From positions 1-64,000 of the forward strand of contig JASCIV010000030.1 in the NCBI GenBank assembly GCA_030374735.1: 64,000 nt of DNA, given 5' to 3'. This DNA is from Gracilaria caudata. Taxonomy: Eukaryota; Rhodophyta; Florideophyceae; Gracilariales; Gracilariaceae. Shown one piece after another: positions 18,283 through 28,543 of this stretch; positions within the stretch are counted from its first letter, which is position 1; each line of letters starts with the position of its first letter. The position numbers were made by a program, and so were the translations under genes. The notes under the pieces were generated by a model that was not told the origin of the DNA, ran no database searches, and worked only from the letters and a program-made list of their open reading frames with translations.

Positions 18283-20130
18283 ATGCACAACAAGTCGATC
18301 CTGTACCATGTTGGAGCTCGCAATCTTGAGCATGCTCTCTACGACAAAATTGGCAGGGAAAACGTGCCGGCCGAAGGAGTGATGCGCAGCCCCGTCAACG
18401 TACCAGAACCGTTGGCGAAGGAGATTGCGGGCAGAATTGATCCGCCCTACACAAGGATGGATTTGTGTTCGGTCATTGCGCGTTTGGCAGCTGCGATTGC
18501 GTATTACTCGATCCACGGCGATCTCACTACCGCCGTGATCCGGGGCGGAGCACCATTAAAGGTTCTAACTCAACGCACTCGCGCGCAAGCCTGGGTGCGC
18601 GGCGGACACGTATACTTGCGAACTTGTATGATGTCCGGTTCGTCGTCTGAGTGCTTCATAGCCATTGTGAACGCTATTTGCGGAGAGAATTGCACGGTTC
18701 TGACAGACATCGCCGATGGAGTCAATCCCGCGAACAATGCTTTGCCGATACCTAGCGCCAGGGGACAGAAGCTAGCTGACGGGTGCAGTGAGGCTCTGAC
18801 AGTGCTGGTGAATCTGTATTCTCGGTGTGACAAGGGGGCTCTGGCAGCATTTGCGATAGCGAAAGGAGTTCACAGCGTACTTTCGGTAGTGGCCCATTCC
18901 GATGAAGGCGGCTTCATCAGAGATGTGTGGAGGACGAACTACTTTTGCAAGCCGTACGGAGCAGTGCTGTTATCGGAGGTGAACTCGTCCTATTGCTTTC
19001 CACAAACGAGCGCCTTTTTCAACAGTCAAACGCTGGTGGATTCAATTGCGCTGGTTACAGCGGCAGCGTCCGCCGTAAGTGATCCATGTGTTACAGTAGG
19101 GGGAAGAACTTTTCCGAGCACGTTCGCAGTGGGTGACACGGACGAGGTGGCAGGTACGGACGCTGCGCATGGGGGTGAAGCGGCGAACGCGCAGATGAGG
19201 AAACGTATAGCAGCAGAAGCCGTACCCTGGATGAAGGCGTATGCTGAGAATATCGGGAGATACGTGACAGGAGAGACAGGCGGGTGTGACGAAGTGTTTT
19301 GGATGCTGATTTATATGTTTCACGCTGTGGCGCAGCAGGATGAACCCAACAGACACCTCGATAACAAAGTGGTGGCACCGTTTTTCTGGATCGAACCGAC
19401 TAGCCTGTTGGACAGGGACGTGAACAGCAGGGCGACGGCTGCCGGATACGGGGTGCTTGCGGGGAGACATTCGTGGACCACTATGCGCGCATACCCGGAA
19501 GCGCAGATCATAGACCGCGGCGTGGAGCGAGAGTACTTTGCGTACGAACACAGGTGTGCAAGGACTGTTCCGGCGCTAGTACACATGGCTGGACACTGGA
19601 GGGGTGGTCTGAAGCATTTGGTACCGTGGCAGTTTCCGGTGGAAGAGATGGTTCTACCCGGAGGGGGCGTGAGCGATGACAACGAACTAGGGGAATGTGT
19701 GCGGGCTGCGCTGATGCGTCACGCGTCTATAGACGCGTATCTGTGGAGAAACGGCTCGACTTGCATGCCGAGCGCGGCAGAATGCATGCTTGTGTCGGGC
19801 GTAATGGTGAGTAGAATTCATAAGGGCACTTGCGACGAGTACAACATGGAGTGGGACGCGACGGGTGTTGTACGGCCTTTTGACTACTTGGGCGCGGTGG
19901 AGGTGTCGATGATGGCGCGGGAGCCAAGTATGAGGGGCGTGTTCTGCGACCTTGTCGGGACGTCTCACGTGAGGAGGGCGCGCACGCGGGCGTCAAGGGC
20001 TCTGGATGGCAGGAGAACGGGATATGAACTGGTGCGCGGATGGGCAAGGTCGGCTAGGACGTGGGAGGACGCGGATGCGGTTGAGGAGTGCATAGTGGAG
20101 ACGGATGGCTGGCGCCGAGCAGTAAGGTGA
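18283..20130 (+). CDS. Totivirus/victorivirus capsid-like protein (endogenous viral element candidate)
   Basis: This is a long intact frame (615 codons from the ATG at 18283; open back to the TAG at 18237). It encodes a protein with no recognised cellular domain, signal peptide or membrane segment. Size and some motifs recall capsid proteins of fungal toti/victoriviruses: FFWIEPTSLL (about residues 365-375), a GHWRGGLKHLVPW segment, and IDAYLWRNGSTCMPSAAE (about 485-502), similar to a YLW...P.PAE pattern I associate with victorivirus coats. That link rests on memory of the family pattern and has not been searched. No polymerase frame follows within 1 kb. It is the only large gene between about 15.6 and 21.1 kb. 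If real, it would be a DNA copy of a dsRNA-virus gag-type gene in an algal nuclear genome. Retention of a long intact frame could mean recent capture or host use. It could also be a lineage-specific host gene. Confidence 0.45.
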   Translation: MHNKSILYHVGARNLEHALYDKIGRENVPAEGVMRSPVNVPEPLAKEIAGRIDPPYTRMDLCSVIARLAAAIAYYSIHGDLTTAVIRGGAPLKVLTQRTRAQAWVRGGHVYLRTCMMSGSSSECFIAIVNAICGENCTVLTDIADGVNPANNALPIPSARGQKLADGCSEALTVLVNLYSRCDKGALAAFAIAKGVHSVLSVVAHSDEGGFIRDVWRTNYFCKPYGAVLLSEVNSSYCFPQTSAFFNSQTLVDSIALVTAAASAVSDPCVTVGGRTFPSTFAVGDTDEVAGTDAAHGGEAANAQMRKRIAAEAVPWMKAYAENIGRYVTGETGGCDEVFWMLIYMFHAVAQQDEPNRHLDNKVVAPFFWIEPTSLLDRDVNSRATAAGYGVLAGRHSWTTMRAYPEAQIIDRGVEREYFAYEHRCARTVPALVHMAGHWRGGLKHLVPWQFPVEEMVLPGGGVSDDNELGECVRAALMRHASIDAYLWRNGSTCMPSAAECMLVSGVMVSRIHKGTCDEYNMEWDATGVVRPFDYLGAVEVSMMAREPSMRGVFCDLVGTSHVRRARTRASRALDGRRTGYELVRGWARSARTWEDADAVEECIVETDGWRRAVR

Positions 20131-21160
20131 CGCATAGACGTGTAGTATGACGAGCGGAGCAGAGAGTGGATGAGATGTGCTCCCGTGGCGCGGTGCAAAT
20201 CCGCGGTGTGGGAGAGATGAGTTGGCGGAGACGTTGGGCCGTGGTGGTGCCACGTGCTCGCGTGGCATTGGTGCGGGGTGCTGTTTGGTTATGTTTTTTC
20301 ACGGGTTGCTCTGTTTGGCACGTGACGCACATTTGCGTGGCTGGTGTTGCTTTGCTTTCACGATCACGATGAGATCAACGGCGTTGTTCTCTCTCTCTCT
20401 CATAGAACGATCTACGAAGGGTATTGAGCTCATTGAGGTTATCTCTCATACTACAGTAGCTCTGTAGCTAATATGTTCGTGCAGCGAGAAAGCATGATAG
20501 TATGATGATGATGCGTCATACATGTACACGCTCTGTACAGCGACCATTATTTGTATGCAGCCCAAAAAAACTGAAAAGCGGTTGCAACGCAGCAGCGTTT
20601 AAAAAACATCATGTCTCCACCTTACGGAAGGCGCATGCAAAACTTTGCAGCGAATGTACACAACGGTGCTCCCAAAAAAAAAAGAGAAAAAGGGGGGAGG
20701 GGGGCAGCAATGTGAGAGACACAAGATACTTTTTGTTGCGCAGATCAGTCAGTGATTATTGCGGCTCTGCTCAACAACGCCGAGCAGCGCGCAGCCGACG
20801 CAAGCGCCGCGCAGCGCACGCCGCAGCCACTCCTTTTTGGCGGCGCATCACCCACTACGCGCGCGCGGGCGCGTTTTGAGCGTCGAAAAAAAAAAAACAG
20901 AACCCGCACACACAAGGGCGGCGAGAAATATCATATTTCTCTTGCGCGCGCGCAAGACGCGTACCGTGCACACACATCATACTGTACAAAGCGTAAGATA
21001 CCCCAAAACAGAATCATTCTTTTTAGAAACGTGATATGTATGAGAGCATGCCGTATGAGACACAGCGCTCTCGTAGCGAGAGCACAGAAAGAGAGAGCGA
21101 GCGAGAGAGAGAGGAGAACAAAAAAGCACACGAGAAGGTAAAAAAAAAAAAAAGGGCAAA
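20131..21160. other. Gene-free region with low-complexity DNA
   Basis: It holds A/G-rich and purine-run stretches (about 20670-20705, 20885-20900, 21080-21155) and CT repeats near 20388-20402. A TACGAAGGGTA variant lies near 20414. The right end probably carries the 3' UTR of the zinc-finger gene. I see no polymerase-like or other coding sequence downstream of the capsid-like ORF. Confidence 0.4.
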
Positions 21161-22141
21161 TCAAAAGCGGCGGTGTGTGGCGCCACCAATGGCGGCGCCA
21201 GCGTCGAGCGGCAGCACATCCTTCGCGTGCGTGATGAGGTGCACTCTCATATTACTCTTCGTGCCAAAGCGCGCATCACACACGGAGCAAGCCCACGGTC
21301 TCAGCTGCAGGTGCATCAGCTGCATATGTCGTTTCAGGTTGCCCTTCCACTTAAAACAATCGCCACAAGTCTCACACACAAAGCTCCGCGCCTGCGCGCG
21401 CGTCTTGTTCACGCGTCTGCGCAGTTGGTGCACGTTCTGCTGATGCTTTCTCAGCGACGTGGTGCTGCCAAAGCGCGCCGAGCACGTGCCGCAGCTCACC
21501 GACTGCTCGCCCGAGTGGCACACCGCCACATGTCGCTTCAAATTCTGTTCGTTGCGCACTGCAATGTGGCACTGCGCGCAGCGCACGCCGCCGTCGCCGT
21601 GCTTGCGGTGCGCGCGGCTGGCGTGCCGACGCAGCGAGTTCACGTCGCCAAACAGCGCGCCGCACTGCGCGCAGCACACGCGTCGCGCCGCCGCGTGTGC
21701 CGCCGCCATGGCCGCCGTGGCGGCCGCCGTGGCGGCCGCCGTGGCGCTGGCGCTGGCGCTGGCGCTGGCCGTCGTTGCGTGCGTGGTCGTCGCCGCGCCG
21801 CGCTCGAGCGGCGCGGCGCGCGGCGCGTGCGCCGATGACGGCGATAGCGCGGCGGCGCGCGCGTGCAGCGCGCGCGGAAGCGGCATGCATGGCAGAGAGT
21901 GACACGCCACGGCGCTGTGCGTCAACAGGCTGTGCGACAGTCGCTCGCACTCCGGCGACGACAGCGCCACACACACGGCAGGCGCCGCCGCCTGCGGTGG
22001 CGCCGCCGGTGGTGTTGGTGGTGGCGGCGGTGGTGGTGGCGGTGGCGGTGGCGGCGGTGTGGGCGGCGGCGGCAGTCGAACAAAGCAGTTGGCATACGCG
22101 CCGTGCGCAACGCCGCTCTGCGACAGAAGCGTGTTATCCAT
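21161..22141 (-). CDS. C2H2 zinc-finger protein with polyproline N-terminus
   Basis: The protein has 326 aa. The N-terminus has a run of prolines coded by a GGTGGC-type repeat (about residues 22-45). It is followed by Ala/Ser/Thr-rich low-complexity sequence (about 50-150, including an Ala-Ser and Ala-Thr tract from a GCC/GGC repeat). Five C2H2 fingers fill the C-terminal half: CAQCGALF...HASRAH (about 153-176), CAQCHIAV...HVAVCH (189-211), CGTCSARF...HQQNVH (217-238), CETCGDCF...HMQLMH (255-277) and CSVCDARF...HLITH (284-305). The finger array indicates a nuclear DNA-binding, probably regulatory, protein; its targets are unknown. I chose the ATG at 22141 (MDNTLLSQSG). The frame is open to 22372 without a supported start. 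A TTTAAAAAG-like TATA element lies near 22271-22280 on the minus strand. Confidence 0.85.
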   Translation of the reverse strand: MDNTLLSQSGVAHGAYANCFVRLPPPPTPPPPPPPPPPPPPPTPPAAPPQAAAPAVCVALSSPECERLSHSLLTHSAVACHSLPCMPLPRALHARAAALSPSSAHAPRAAPLERGAATTTHATTASASASASATAAATAAATAAMAAAHAAARRVCCAQCGALFGDVNSLRRHASRAHRKHGDGGVRCAQCHIAVRNEQNLKRHVAVCHSGEQSVSCGTCSARFGSTTSLRKHQQNVHQLRRRVNKTRAQARSFVCETCGDCFKWKGNLKRHMQLMHLQLRPWACSVCDARFGTKSNMRVHLITHAKDVLPLDAGAAIGGATHRRF

Positions 22142-22482
22142 TAGACCACAGATTGAGAGAGCACAGCGGCACAACGAAAAGCGCAAAAACACACGCGCAG
22201 CACGCGCTGCGGGGGCATGAGCTAAATACCTTCGGTTAACACTCTGATTGCGCAAAACTGATACGCGCCACTTTTTAAAGGCGGCGCGCAGCTGCTGCTG
22301 CAGCTGCAGCTCGCGCCGCTCGGTCGGGAAAGCGCAGCCGCCGAAAAGCCATTGGTGGCTCAAACGGCGCACGCCACTCAGCAGCCCGCGCGCCGCTCAC
22401 CATTTGCTTGGCTGTGGATCCGCTTCGCCGCGCCGCGCGAATACAGCGAAAAGCGCCAAAACACGCGCGTTTGAGCGCGTCA
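22142..22482. promoter_or_regulatory. Spacer upstream of the zinc-finger gene
   Basis: This is a GC-rich spacer between two minus-strand genes. It contains a minus-strand TTTAAAAAG-type TATA-like element (22271-22280) and a palindromic CTGCTGCTGCAGCTGCAG-like stretch near 22290-22309. No gene is seen. Confidence 0.35.
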
Positions 22483-23451
22483 TCAGTGCGCGCGAGCGCC
22501 CTTGGCGCCGTGCCGCGCGTCCCACGTCACCAGCGGCACATTCTTCTTCGACGTCGTCGCCACCAACGCCGTCGGCGGACGACTCCAGTACTCATCCGCA
22601 AGCAGCGGCGACAAACGCGGCGTGCTCCTGCCCATCGCGCACGCGCGAAACAAAAAGCCCGATAAACACACCATCACCGCACACGTCGCCATCGCGGCTA
22701 CCACGCCCATCGACGACACCGAGTTTGCAAACGCATTCAGCACGTCCGCCACAATCTCCGCAATCGTGCTCAACGAAAACGCGTACCGAAACGCGCGTTC
22801 GCCACGCCACACACACTGTCGCCACTCCACGCACAGCGCGGATAACGCCGGCGCGCACGCGGCGTCGCAGCCGTTGGCGGCCATTTTGAGCGCGCACTGC
22901 GCCGCCTCGCGTTGTAGCAGCTGCGCGCGCGCAGTGGTCTTGCGCATCACGTCGCAGAACAGCGCGTGGCACACATGCAACAACAACGCGCCCGCGGCGA
23001 GCGTGAGCAGCGCCAGAAGCACGTTGGTCAGTCGCCACACCAGCGGCGATATCACCGGACGCTCGTCCGTGTGATGCACGCGCTCCAGCACGCCGTCGCG
23101 CGTGTAAACGCGGTCGCGCCGCGTGTGCAGACGGCGGTACAAAGCGCCAAACGAGCGCGACGACGCGTCGTGATGCTGTCCATACCCATGGTGATGATGG
23201 TGCGGCCGACGTGCGCGCCGCAGCCAAGCGGGCACGGGCGCGGGCGCGGGCGCGGGCGCGGGCGAGGATGTGCTGGAAGAGGCTTCCACCAGCGGGCGCG
23301 ACGACGATTCGCGCGCATACGACGAGGATGATGAGCGTGGGGAGGCGTCGCGCGTGAGGTCGATGTGGATGGTACTGCCCGAACGCGACGGCGACGGAGA
23401 CGCCACGCGACGGCCGCACCCTCGAGCCATGGCGCGCAACCCGCGCAACAT
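22483..23451 (-). CDS. Brr6/Brl1-like nuclear envelope protein (nuclear pore biogenesis)
   Basis: The protein has 322 aa. The N-terminus (about 1-130) is Ser/Arg-rich with a PAPAPAP tract coded by a GCGGGC repeat and a His run. A first membrane segment (about 140-165, NVLLALLTLAAGALLLHVCHALF) is followed by a lumenal Cys-rich stretch (about 187-214, CALKMAANGCDAACAPAL, then LCVEWRQC). A helix with TIAEIVADVLNAFANSVS leads to a second membrane segment (about 243-270). This order of membrane, C...C...C...C-x-W-x-x-C, amphipathic helix, membrane is the signature of the Brl1/Brr6 domain, whose members act at the nuclear envelope in pore assembly and lipid homeostasis. The ATG at 23451 is the first in frame; a second lies at 23430. 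A CA/GT microsatellite sits just upstream. Confidence 0.75.
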   Translation of the reverse strand: MLRGLRAMARGCGRRVASPSPSRSGSTIHIDLTRDASPRSSSSSYARESSSRPLVEASSSTSSPAPAPAPAPVPAWLRRARRPHHHHHGYGQHHDASSRSFGALYRRLHTRRDRVYTRDGVLERVHHTDERPVISPLVWRLTNVLLALLTLAAGALLLHVCHALFCDVMRKTTARAQLLQREAAQCALKMAANGCDAACAPALSALCVEWRQCVWRGERAFRYAFSLSTIAEIVADVLNAFANSVSSMGVVAAMATCAVMVCLSGFLFRACAMGRSTPRLSPLLADEYWSRPPTALVATTSKKNVPLVTWDARHGAKGARAH

Positions 23452-23477
23452 GCGCAAACTCGCAAAGCTCCGGCGCG

Positions 23478-23480
<3 letters not shown>

Positions 23481-23519
<39 letters not shown>
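23481..23519. repeat. CA/TG dinucleotide microsatellite
   Basis: This is a nearly pure CA repeat of about 19 units just upstream of the Brr6/Brl1-like start, probably in its 5' UTR or promoter. Length is expected to vary between strains. Confidence 0.9.
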
Positions 23520-23521
<2 letters not shown>

Positions 23522-23754
23522 CACCCGCGCGCGACGGCGCGCGCCTCTTTGTGCGTTTTGCGCACGTTCAGCCAGCAGTGACCGTTGCGCCTGCTTCACG
23601 AGCTTACCTGTGCGCGTGGCCACGTGGCATCGCTGGGGGCGTGGCAGAGCTGGCACGCGTGGTAGAGCGCCCGAGCGCGCGTGCACGGCGCATTTGTTCC
23701 AGCAGCTTCGGGCGTTATTTTTTGATCCGCTGGGGGGGGTGGGGGTGCGCGCGG

Positions 23755-23764
23755 CTTCTCGAAG
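23755..23764 (+). promoter_or_regulatory. Heat-shock element upstream of HSP90
   Basis: The sequence CTTCTCGAAG is a perfect inverted nTTCnnGAAn module, about 275 bases before the HSP90 ATG and about 90 bases before a TATA-like site. It is a likely HSF binding site. Confidence 0.6.
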
Positions 23765-23801
23765 CGTCCATGTGTTGAATTTTGTTTATTTCTGGCGCGC
23801 G

Positions 23802-23811
23802 TTTCTAGAAG
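23802..23811 (+). promoter_or_regulatory. Second heat-shock element upstream of HSP90
   Basis: The sequence TTTCTAGAAG is a perfect nTTCnnGAAn module, 47 bases from the first. A TATA-like CTACATAAAC lies at about 23851-23860, and the HSP90 ATG is at 24038. The order fits a heat-inducible promoter. Confidence 0.65.
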
Positions 23812-24037
23812 CGCGAGCACCCATGTCGTCGCCGTCGTCCGCGTCTCCACGCTACATAAACGCGCGCGCCGCGTCGCGGGCAAGATTCCGGCCGTGTGTC
23901 GTTTGTGGGTAGAGGTGTTGTTCGCTGGTCTGTAGTGTGTGTGTTTAACCGTGCGCAGCTTTTTGCTTTGAGCTTCTTTCCCCTTTCGCTAGTAGCAACC
24001 CGTTTTTGTTTCGTTTTCCTTTTTGTTGTTCGCTGTC

Positions 24038-26233
24038 ATGGCCGAAGCTACTGCCGCTGCCGCCGCCGCTGCGCCGGCGCCCGAGAAGGAGACGTATGAA
24101 TTTCAGGCCGAGATCAACCAGTTGATGTCCCTCATCATCAACACCGTGTATTCCAACAAGGAGATCTTTCTTCGCGAGTTGATTTCAAATGCCTCCGACG
24201 CTCTCAACAAGGTGCGCTACCAGTCGCTCTCGGATCAGACCATTCTGGACACCGAGTCCAAGATGGAGATCCGCATTGTGCCGGACAAGGCCGCCAAGAC
24301 GCTCACCGTGCAGGACACCGGTATCGGCATGACCAAGAGCGATCTTGTCAACAACCTGGGAATGATCGCCAACTCGGGCACCAAGCAGTACATGGAGGCG
24401 CTTGCCGCCGGCGCTGATGTGTCCATGATTGGGCAGTTTGGCGTCGGTTTCTACTCCAGTTATCTGGTTGCTGACAACGTCGTTGTGCATACCAAGAGCA
24501 ATGATGATGAGCAATATGTGTGGGAGAGTTCGGCGGGTGGATCCTTCACCATCACCAAGGACACTGGTAGTGCCATCACCAGGGGAACCTGGATCGTGCT
24601 CCACCTCAAGGACGACCAGCTCGAGTACCTTGAGGAGCGTCGTCTCAAGGACCTCGTCAAGAAGCACTCCGAGTTCATTCAGTACCCCATCAACCTTCTG
24701 GTCGAGAAGGAGGTCGAGAAGGAAGTTGAGGCTGAGGACGACGAGGAACCCAAGGTGGAGGAGGAAGAGAGCAAGGACGCTGAGGATGCTGACAAGGAGG
24801 ACGACGGCACCAAGGTGGAAGACATCTCCGAGGACGCCGACAAGGACGAGGACAAGAAGAAGAAGACCATCAAGGTCAAGGAGCACGAATGGCAGCTTCT
24901 CAACAAGAACAAGCCCATCTGGACACGCAAGCCGGAGGACGTCACCAAGGAGGAGTACGCCTCGTTCTACAAGAGCATCACCAACGACTGGGAGGAGCAT
25001 CTTGCCGTCAAGCACTTCTCGCTGGAGGGGCAGTTGGAGTTCAAGGCTATCATCTTTGTGCCCAAGCGCGCTCCGTTCGACTTGTTTGAGCCCAGGAAGA
25101 AGCTCAACAACATCAAGCTGTACGTGAAGCGAGTGTTCATCATGGACAATTGTGAGGACATCATTCCGGAGTACCTCAACTTTGTCAAGGGTGTGGTGGA
25201 CTCTGAGGACCTGCCGCTCAACCTCAGCCGTGAGATGCTGCAGCAGAACAAGATCTTGAAGGTGATCCGCAAGACGTTGGTGAAGAAGTGCATGGAACTG
25301 TTCATCGAGCTGTCTGAGAACAAGGAGGACTACAACACCTTCTACGAGCAGTTCTCGAAGAATATCAAGCTTGGTATCCACGAGGACGCTACCAACAGAG
25401 ATAAGCTTGCTGCGCTTCTGAGATACAACTCTACCAAGTGCCCGGATGAGCTGACCAGCCTTAAGGAGTACGTTGAGCGTATGAAGGACGGACAGAAGAA
25501 TATCTACTACATCACTGGCGAGAGCAAGAAGGCTGTGGAAAACTCGCCGTTCTTGGAGAAGCTCAAGCAAAAGGGCTTCGAGGTGTTGTTCATGGTTGAG
25601 CCCATTGACGAGTACTGTGTGCAACAGCTCAAGGAGTTTGACGGCAAGAAGCTTGTGTGCGCCTCCAAGGAGGGCATGGAGCTGGAGGAGAGCGAGGAGG
25701 AAAAGAAGGCGCGTGAGGAGGAGAAGAAGGCATGTGAGCAACTGTGCACTGTGATCAAGGAGCACCTTGGTGACAAGGTGGAGAAGGTTGTGGTGTCGGA
25801 GAGACTGTCCGACTCGCCGTGCATTCTGGTCACCGGCGAGTATGGGTGGTCGGCGAACATGGAGCGTATCATGAAGGCGCAGGCGCTGCGTGACTCGTCG
25901 CTGTCCACGTACATGAGCTCCAGAAAGACGATGGAGATCAACCCCACAAACACCATTGTGAAGGAACTGAGGAAGCGCGTGGACGCGGACAAGACGGAGA
26001 AGACGGTGAAGGACTTGGTGAACCTGCTTTTCGACACTGCGTTGCTGACTTCTGGGTTTTCTCTGGACGAGCCTAACATCTTTGCGGCTCGAATTCATCG
26101 CATGATCAAGCTGGGGCTGAGCATTGATGATGACGAGGAGGAGGAGGTGGACGCCACCAAGGGCGGCGATGATGAGGAACTGCCGCCGCTGGAGGAGGGC
26201 GCTGCGGCGTCCAACATGGAGGAAGTGGATTAA
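24038..26233 (+). CDS. HSP90: Cytosolic HSP90 chaperone
   Basis: The protein has 731 aa in a single exon. The N-terminal GHKL ATPase domain shows [43 protein letters not shown] and [17 protein letters not shown] charged linker rich in Glu, Asp and Lys follows (about 225-285), then the middle domain ([29 protein letters not shown], with the catalytic-loop region) and the dimerisation domain. The protein ends NMEEVD, the TPR co-chaperone dock of cytosolic forms. There is no organelle targeting signal, so this is the cytosol/nucleus paralogue. I chose the ATG at 24038; an upstream in-frame TTG is not a credible start. Third-position G/C bias is strong, as in highly expressed genes, and it produces a long spurious antisense frame. 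Two heat-shock elements lie upstream. Confidence 0.99.
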   Translation: MAEATAAAAAAAPAPEKETYEFQAEINQLMSLIINTVYSNKEIFLRELISNASDALNKVRYQSLSDQTILDTESKMEIRIVPDKAAKTLTVQDTGIGMTKSDLVNNLGMIANSGTKQYMEALAAGADVSMIGQFGVGFYSSYLVADNVVVHTKSNDDEQYVWESSAGGSFTITKDTGSAITRGTWIVLHLKDDQLEYLEERRLKDLVKKHSEFIQYPINLLVEKEVEKEVEAEDDEEPKVEEEESKDAEDADKEDDGTKVEDISEDADKDEDKKKKTIKVKEHEWQLLNKNKPIWTRKPEDVTKEEYASFYKSITNDWEEHLAVKHFSLEGQLEFKAIIFVPKRAPFDLFEPRKKLNNIKLYVKRVFIMDNCEDIIPEYLNFVKGVVDSEDLPLNLSREMLQQNKILKVIRKTLVKKCMELFIELSENKEDYNTFYEQFSKNIKLGIHEDATNRDKLAALLRYNSTKCPDELTSLKEYVERMKDGQKNIYYITGESKKAVENSPFLEKLKQKGFEVLFMVEPIDEYCVQQLKEFDGKKLVCASKEGMELEESEEEKKAREEEKKACEQLCTVIKEHLGDKVEKVVVSERLSDSPCILVTGEYGWSANMERIMKAQALRDSSLSTYMSSRKTMEINPTNTIVKELRKRVDADKTEKTVKDLVNLLFDTALLTSGFSLDEPNIFAARIHRMIKLGLSIDDDEEEEVDATKGGDDEELPPLEEGAAASNMEEVD

Positions 26234-27843
26234 GGGGGGAGGGACTGTGCGCTATGCGTTTGTTTGAGGCGGGGGAGCGGTTTTGTAGTGAGCTGGTAGT
26301 TTCTTTTTTTGTTTTTCACAGTTGCACCGCATGAGTGTAAAATACATTTGGCGCTAACATGAGCGAACGCCTGCTCCATCATCATCATCTACGCGAACAT
26401 AATATGGTATGTTGCTTTGTGCGTGTGCGGCGCGAATCGCGACGGGGAATGATGCACGTGCTGTGAGTGTGTGCTTTGCAGCTGCTAACGTTCGCCGGTA
26501 CAAGGCTGGGGTTGCGTTTAAATGTGACACACTCTGCAAACCGCATTGGGAATCACTTGAAGGAACTCGGGAGTGCGCAGCTTTTTCGTTGGGCTGATCA
26601 GGTGGCAGAGTTGGCCCTTCATCTTCGAGTTGGACACAGCTCGCGAATTGCAGCGAGGGACAGAGGCAGATGGCGACGAAGCACGGTCAGAACGAGCTGG
26701 TTTTGATCCGCAATTGATCCGCGAATTGCGGGATGTTTCTCAACGCTGAATTAAAACAGCCAAACTTTTACTTTTTGCTTTTTTTGGAAGCACCGGTGCG
26801 TGGCGGCGCCATCGCACTGACGTCGTGTGTTCAAAGCAGCGTCGTCGTCGTCGTCCTCGCCGTCGTCGTCCCAAATACGAAGGCAGCTTCGCAGCAACTT
26901 CTTTTCAAATGTGACGCGTGCTAAGCGACGAGCCGCGCCGCGGGCGTCGGCGATCGCCACAAAAACACTACAAAGCGTACACCAAACGCTTCGCCGCGCA
27001 ACGCAAAAAAATGAAGCCGCGCGTGAAGCGCGCATACCGCGCAATCGCAGCAAACGGCGAACGCACATGTGGTGTGTCGTTCTCGCGCTGAAGCGAGTTT
27101 TTGAGCACTACAGTGCTGTGTTTTGTTTTTGAGTGGCCGTTGTGGAGACGCTCGTGGAGGGTGATGATGACGCGGGCGTGGTCGCTGAGCTCTTCGTCGC
27201 TGTACACATCTTCGTGAACGTGGTTTTCTTTTTTTGTTGCCGCGCACGATGCACCCGATGTTGTATTGACGAACGACCGTGTGCGAGTGGGAGCGCCCCA
27301 TGCCCTTGTGTGTGGCGTGCCTGTTTTCTGAGGCGGGATCTGACTCCACGTGAGCTCCATAACGGCTACACTAACTTTGTACGTTTTTTTTTTTGTTGTG
27401 GTTGCGTTCGAGTAAAAAGCTTGTGCCGCGTTTTGGCGCTCTAGTTTGTATGTGTGGTGCTCTACGTGCAACTACTATAGAATGTTCACGTTGCGTAACA
27501 TTAACGTTAGAAAGAGCTACTCGCGCCTTCCGGGAGGATGGCGACGCTTCAATTGGTCAACAAGGAGCGTTGACGTTAGATCAATCGCCCTCAATCGCCA
27601 CAATTTTTCGTGCATTTCTTGCGTTGAATTGACAACGCTTGTGTGTGTGGCGCCTTTCCATACAAAAGGTGCGCGCGAATCGCGCTGCTTCGAGAAGGTC
27701 AAAAAGGCAAACCGAAAGTGAGATCTCTACGTTCACACCACAGTCAAAACACGCGTCGTTCTCTCTCTCTTCACGTTCACGCCACGCCACTTTGCCCCGA
27801 AACGCAGCGCGCAAAAAGCTCTCATCGATCAAGCTGCAGAAGC
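26234..27843. other. 1.6 kb gene-free region
   Basis: It covers the HSP90 3' flank and the upstream region of the Sep15-like gene. It contains only short frames without family resemblance, GTC/GAC repeats near 26840-26872, and T runs (26304-26316, 27228-27236, 27387-27396). No tRNA, snRNA or conserved gene is seen. Confidence 0.4.
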
Positions 27844-28446
27844 ATGACGCTCAACGTGGCGCGCGGCGTGGTGCGTCTCACGTCCACGCGACAGGGGCGT
27901 CTGTTCGCCATCGTGATCCTCTCGCTGAGCTGCTGCGCCATCGTACTGTCGCAGGGAAACGGCGCAAAGTCGATGACCGTGCTCAAGCCAACTCTGCACG
28001 TTGAGAACGCATCGCCCGTCGACGCGCAGCAGGCGGTGGCGCAACACACGCTGGCGGTGCGCGCGGGTGACGATGGCGTGGTGCGTACGGCAAAGATCGT
28101 TACTTGTCCGGCTTGTCGACTGAATAAGCTTCCGCTGGTGAAGAAGTTTGTGTATGAGCATGCGGAACACTTTAAACCGGCTTTGCAGGTGGAGTTTGTG
28201 ATGGGAAAGAGTCCGGTGTTGCATCTTTATGAAGACGAGAAGGAGGTTTCTAACATTGACTTGGCGGTGAGTTTTTTTTTTCTGTTGCCTTTTTTTTTTC
28301 TTTTAAGTTCGTCATCGAAGCTGACCCTGTTTGTTGTTGTTTGAAAGGAGTATGATTGGAAGTCGATCATTCAAAAACTTGATTCGTTTGGGATAAAACC
28401 AAGCTCCGAAAGCAATGAAATACGAGAAGCTCTGGACCAGAAGTAG
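27844..28446 (+). CDS. Sep15/SelM-like thioredoxin-fold ER protein (two exons)
   Basis: Exon 1 runs 27844-28266 and exon 2 28348-28446. The 81-nt intron (GTGAGT donor, polypyrimidine, AAAG acceptor) is in phase 0. The product has 173 aa. A hydrophobic segment near the N-terminus (about 20-37, LFAIVILSLSCCAIVLSQ) is a signal peptide or anchor. The redox domain follows: KIVTCPACRLNKLPLVKKFVYE (CPAC at about 89-92), LQVEFVMGKSPVLHLYEDEKEV and, after the splice, YDWKSIIQKLDSFGIKP. This is the pattern of the Sep15/SelM redox family, ER-resident oxidoreductases. Selenocysteine of animal forms is replaced here by Cys in a CxxC. The splice restores the family's C-terminal helix exactly, which supports the intron. 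The gene converges on HYPK. Confidence 0.82.
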
Positions 28447-28543
28447 CTCAACAACACATGATAAACGATATGCACAGTTTAAAAAAAAAAAAACACTCTC
28501 GTTAACTGTTACCATTAAAGAAAGGAAAAAAAAAGAAACGTCT

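Noticed and set aside
24185..26098. A 637-codon open frame antisense to HSP90
   Set aside because: It mirrors HSP90 codons; strong third-position G/C bias in HSP90 removes stops on the other strand. The product is Leu/Val/His-rich without family resemblance.
14770..27354. CACGTG sites as a shared light-response network
   Set aside because: Their number across the window is about what chance predicts for a 6-base palindrome, so only the close pair before AtpC is mentioned.
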